Positions 19,310-22,027 of a stretch of DNA of 22,027 nt are shown piece by piece. Origin of the DNA: Haplomitrium mnioides. Its lineage: Eukaryota > Marchantiophyta > Haplomitriopsida > Calobryales. A program made the position numbers and the translations under genes. Within the stretch, counting starts at the first letter, position 1, and every line of letters begins with the position of its first letter. Location: positions 1 through 22,027 of the forward strand of contig JBNGIS010008847.1 in assembly GCA_049999725.1 (NCBI GenBank), written 5' to 3'. A model generated the notes under the pieces. It was not told where the DNA came from, did not search any database, and saw nothing but the letters and a program-made list of their open reading frames with translations.

Positions 19310-19774
19310 GAGCACACAAATCTTTGGGCTTGTTTTATACATTTTTTGATGAGAAAACATCAAAGAGAGTGTTTCCCTTATGAAGTGTTCTCTTCACATG
19401 AGCAGATGGATTCAGCAGTTGCTCACATGGATGAATTCGGCATTCGATCATGATGTGAGCAACGATTTCTTAGGTTTCTTCTTTAGAAAATTTTATGAGA
19501 AAATATTAAAGAAAATGTTTATGCTGAAGACATCCTGCTTGGGATTTGGAGCTAGTCTTCAAGAGCCCTTGCTTGCATGGGCTTTCTAAAGTTGTGAGTG
19601 CAGAAATTCTTCAAGAAATCGTTGCGAGTGCAAAACTTCTTCAAGAAATTTACACTATTGCCTAAAATTCTATTGGTTGTTTTGTTGCATTTGTTCAAGA
19701 TAAGAGCACAAATTCTTTTGGTTTCTTCTAAAACTTTTTATGAGAATCTAAGAAAGAGTATTTCTCTTAAAGAC
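19310..19774 (+). repeat. Three diverged copies of a ~75-base segment plus a 30-base tandem pair
   Basis: Segments 19310-19384, 19457-19531 and 19704-19774 share GAGCAC/GAGCAA, then a T-rich middle with TTTCTTC or similar, TTTATGAGAAA, AAAGA(A/G)A, and end in GAAG or AAGAC. A 30-base tandem pair at 19591-19620 and 19621-19650 shares GAGTGCA and CTTCTTCAAGAAAT-like sequence. Confidence 0.65.
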
Positions 19775-19801
19775 TTCCAATCAACAATTTAACTCAAGAG
19801 T

Positions 19802-20126
19802 TCAATGGAGAGTGTCTTGAAAAACTTGCTGGACTTTTGGTATTAGATCTTCACCAGTCACTTGAGCAGGTAGACCAAGAAAAGAAACAATAGCTCTACC
19901 CACGTGACCATACTCTCTTGTTGGATCATTTACACCTTGAGTTGTTTGGCTTTTGTCATAGAGAAAATTGTTTAGTAAAGCATGTAAATGACCAAGACAT
20001 ATTCAAGGGTAGGTCTTTTGGTTCTTTGATGCAGCCTTACAAGCCTCTAAATGCAATCATAGTTGCAAAAGATATCAATGTTACCTTTGGGTATTCTCTA
20101 ACAACACGAAGCTTGAAAACTTTTGT
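19802..20126 (-). pseudogene. Possible gene fragment or terminal exon, unknown family
   Basis: On the minus strand a frame is open from 20002 to a stop at 19802-19804 for 66 codons without a Met. It reads GHLHALLNNFLYDKSQ, then DPTREYGHVGRAIVSFLGL, PAQVTGEDLIPKVQQVF and ends QDTLH. Codon use and residue pattern look protein-like, and the end resembles a natural C-terminus. Upstream on the same strand, from 20126, another frame reads KVFKLRVVREYPKVTLIS and ATMIAFRGL before a stop. It is preceded by a T-rich run ending in AG (about 20127-20147), like a splice acceptor. I cannot name the family. It could be two exons of a plant gene, or a transduplicated piece now decayed. Confidence 0.3.
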
Positions 20127-20147
20127 CTTGAAATAAAAAAAATAGTG

Positions 20148-20639
20148 GCAGCATGACTTTGACGTTGTTTTTTATCAGCTACAAGGGACGATCCTCTTTA
20201 TTTGTGTTTTGATCTGCCTTAAATTCAAGATATAATTAGCTACATCAGCATTTAATGTCGTTGATTCAAACCTTCCCAAAACTTTAAAAATCTAAGTCGC
20301 AAAATCTAGCATGCTTAGTTGACCTAGCTACAAAACAATTCTACCCTTAACGCATTGCTTCTTTAGATCTCTTTGGCCAAGTCTCTTGGGAAAATCATCT
20401 CAATGAATCCCAGAAGATTTTCTCTCATATCTCATGAGAGACTCCCTCCACTGTAGCTCAAATCCAATTCTTTGCCTTGTTGTTTCCTCCCCAAACATTC
20501 CTTTAGCATAACTCAGCTTGCCAAAGTCACATTCTCTTTGCAAAAATCTCTACTCTACAACTATTTCTCTTCCATTTGAAATATTCTTATATTTTTTTAA
20601 CAACTTCAATAATCTAAAAATCGGAACTCAGAACTTTAA
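20148..20639. other. Unassigned non-coding stretch
   Basis: AT-rich sequence with no repeat or coding pattern that I can support. The 63-base array begins at its right edge. Confidence 0.4.
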
Positions 20640-21110
20640 GCGCATCTAGACTGCAATCTAGAACTTTGAACCCTATGCGTACATAGACTTTGATGCACAA
20701 GTAGAAACCTAGACTCTGGTCTAGAACTCGAAACCTTATGGGCACCTAGAATTTGATGCACAAGTCAAAACTTAGACTCTCATCTACAACTCGGAACCCT
20801 ATGCACGCCTAGACTTTAATGCATAGGTTCAAACCTAGACTTTGATCTAGAACTCTGAACCTTATGTGAGTACAGACTTTGATGCATAAGTCAAAACCTA
20901 GACTGTGATCTAGAACTCGGAACCCTATGCGCACATAGACTTTCATGCACGAGTCAAAACTTAGACTCTGATCTAGAACTTGGAACCCTATGCGTGCATA
21001 GACTTTGTTGTACAAGTTGAGACCTAGACTATGATCTAGAACTTAGAACCCTATGCGCGCATAGACTTTGATGCACAAGTCAAAGCCTTTTGCGCATCTA
21101 GACTCTATTG
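20640..21110. repeat. Tandem array, 63-base period, about seven units
   Basis: Units start (AACC) at 20669, 20732, 20795, 20858, 20921, 20984 and 21047, exactly 63 bases apart. Each has a core like CTATGCGCGCATAGACTTTG and a second half with CTAGACTCTGATCTAGAACT. The two halves resemble each other, so the unit may be a dimer of ~31 bases. Because 63 is divisible by three, a minus-strand frame (20809-21015) reads as 21-residue repeats, which I do not take as a gene. Confidence 0.93.
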
Positions 21111-21520
21111 TGGAGCTCAAAACACTTTATAAGCATAGTCTTTATTGATGATTGCTCAGATGTAGAACTCGGATTCCTATGCGCGTTTAGACTTTGGTAT
21201 GGAAGTCGGAGCCTCCTGCACACTTAGACTCTGATACAGAATCTTGAACCTTGTACATATAAAGACTATTGTGTAGAACTTAGAACCTAAACCACTCCAA
21301 GACTTTGATTAGAAACTTCAAACCTTTTTTTTCGCAAAGACTCTAGTCAAAAACTTGGAGCACTTTACGTGTTTAGACTTTGAGGGACATTTCTAAGCTC
21401 ACTGCTTGTTTGGTTGCTCTAGCCTTTTTCATTTTGAGCTATGACTCTTTTGCGCATATGAATCTTTGAGTTTTAGAGGATTTTGAGTTTACAATTTGTA
21501 TCATCGGTTGTAGAAGTGTG
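21111..21520. repeat. Decayed array sequence between the 63-base and 61-base parts
   Basis: Scattered relics of the same units remain: GCGCATCTAGACT at 21090s, CCTATGCGCGTTTAGACTTTG near 21178, and GAACTT/GGAACC phrases. Periodicity is lost. Confidence 0.6.
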
Positions 21521-21605
21521 AACCCTATGTACGCATAGACTTTGAACATTTACAATCTGTATCCTCGGTTGTAGAAGTGTGAACCCTATGCGTGCATAGA
21601 TTTTG
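21521..21605. repeat. Two units with 61-base period
   Basis: AACCCTATG starts at 21521 and 21582, each followed by a CGCATAGA or TGCATAGA core. The linker contains ACAATCTGTATCCTCGGTTG, which also lies just before the first unit in a close variant. Confidence 0.75.
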
Positions 21606-21699
21606 ATTTGCAAGCAAAATGTACAACGTACAAAAACTCTTCTACAGAATCTAAAACCTAGCTTCTTCTCAGTCTTTCTTTAAGAATGTTGTGCTTGTG

Positions 21700-21965
21700 A
21701 GTTTGGATTCTTATGCGCGCATAGACTTTGGGGTGGAGTGTTTAGATAGTGAGTTCAGATTCCTAGACGCACCTAGACTTTCGAGTGGAGTGTTCAGTTG
21801 GTGAGTTCGGATTCCTATGCGCGCATAGACATTGGAGTGGAGTGTTCACTTGTTGAGCTTAGATTCCTTAGCGCGCCTAGACTTTGGAGTGGAGTGTTCA
21901 CATGTTGAGCTTGGATTCCTATGCACGTATAGACTTTGGAGTGGAAGTCCACGACTTTTTTAATT
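21700..21965. repeat. Tandem array, 52-base period, five units
   Basis: GATTC stands at 21706, 21758, 21810, 21862 and 21914, exactly 52 bases apart. Cores include two perfect TATGCGCGCATA (21712-21723, 21816-21827). The linker is GGAGTGGAGTGTTCA-like and differs from that of the 63-base array. The last unit breaks down after 21950. Confidence 0.92.
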
Positions 21966-22027
21966 GCTGGAACCTTTTTGAAAGCCTATATTCACTTTTG
22001 ATTGCATGGATTTTCAACCTAAACTAA

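Noticed and set aside
20809-21015. A 68-codon minus-strand frame of 21-residue repeats
   Set aside because: It follows from a 63-base period divisible by three; there is no domain and no promoter, and neighbouring arrays of 52 and 61 bases share the core without keeping frame.
15597-21965. CRISPR-like arrays: palindromic repeats at regular 25-63 base spacing
   Set aside because: The stretches between the cores are themselves repeated from unit to unit, there are no cas genes, and the setting is plant nuclear DNA with LTR elements. These are tandem satellites.

Overview
The window looks like repeat-dense, gene-poor nuclear DNA of a flowering plant with a large genome. The evidence is two classes of plant LTR retrotransposon nested in one another, AT-rich eukaryotic non-coding sequence, and several satellite-like tandem arrays. 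I see no intact cellular gene, tRNA, rRNA or bacterial-type operon. The species cannot be told from the sequence.

Left part (1-8752). This is a decayed Ty1-copia element on the + strand. Its integrase and N-terminal reverse transcriptase lie at 1 to about 1390. The rest of the reverse transcriptase and the RNase H lie at about 6610-7783. Then come a 3' untranslated stretch, a short polypurine tract (8156-8164) and a probable 3' LTR from 8165. The copia reverse transcriptase was split by a second element at 1586-6603. That element has two direct LTRs (1586-2710 and 5464-6603), a polypurine tract directly before the right LTR, and a Ty3-gypsy-type Gag plus aspartic protease. It has no reverse transcriptase, RNase H or integrase, so it is a non-autonomous gag-protease element. 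Its reading frame is kept over about 2 kb and is broken only by stop codons.

Middle part (8753-14739). This is non-coding sequence. It holds a degenerate tandem repeat (about 9340-9740), a sharply GC-richer block (about 10540-12990) with internal direct repeats and clustered ACGTGGC motifs, and a diverged ~130-base duplication at 13.1-13.3 kb. At 14728-14740 a minus-strand primer binding site abuts an LTR-like end, which suggests another copia-type element on the other strand.

Right part (15590-22027). This part is dominated by repeats built around one near-palindromic core, best form TATGCGCGCATA, followed by GACT. The same core recurs with periods of 37, 25, 63, about 61 and 52 bases in separate arrays, and also in dispersed copies at 17.9 and 19.1-19.6 kb. 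Between the arrays, two minus-strand stretches read like exons or gene fragments (16985-17310 and 19802-20126), but I cannot name a family for them. The shared core across arrays with unrelated linkers is the most unusual feature of the window.
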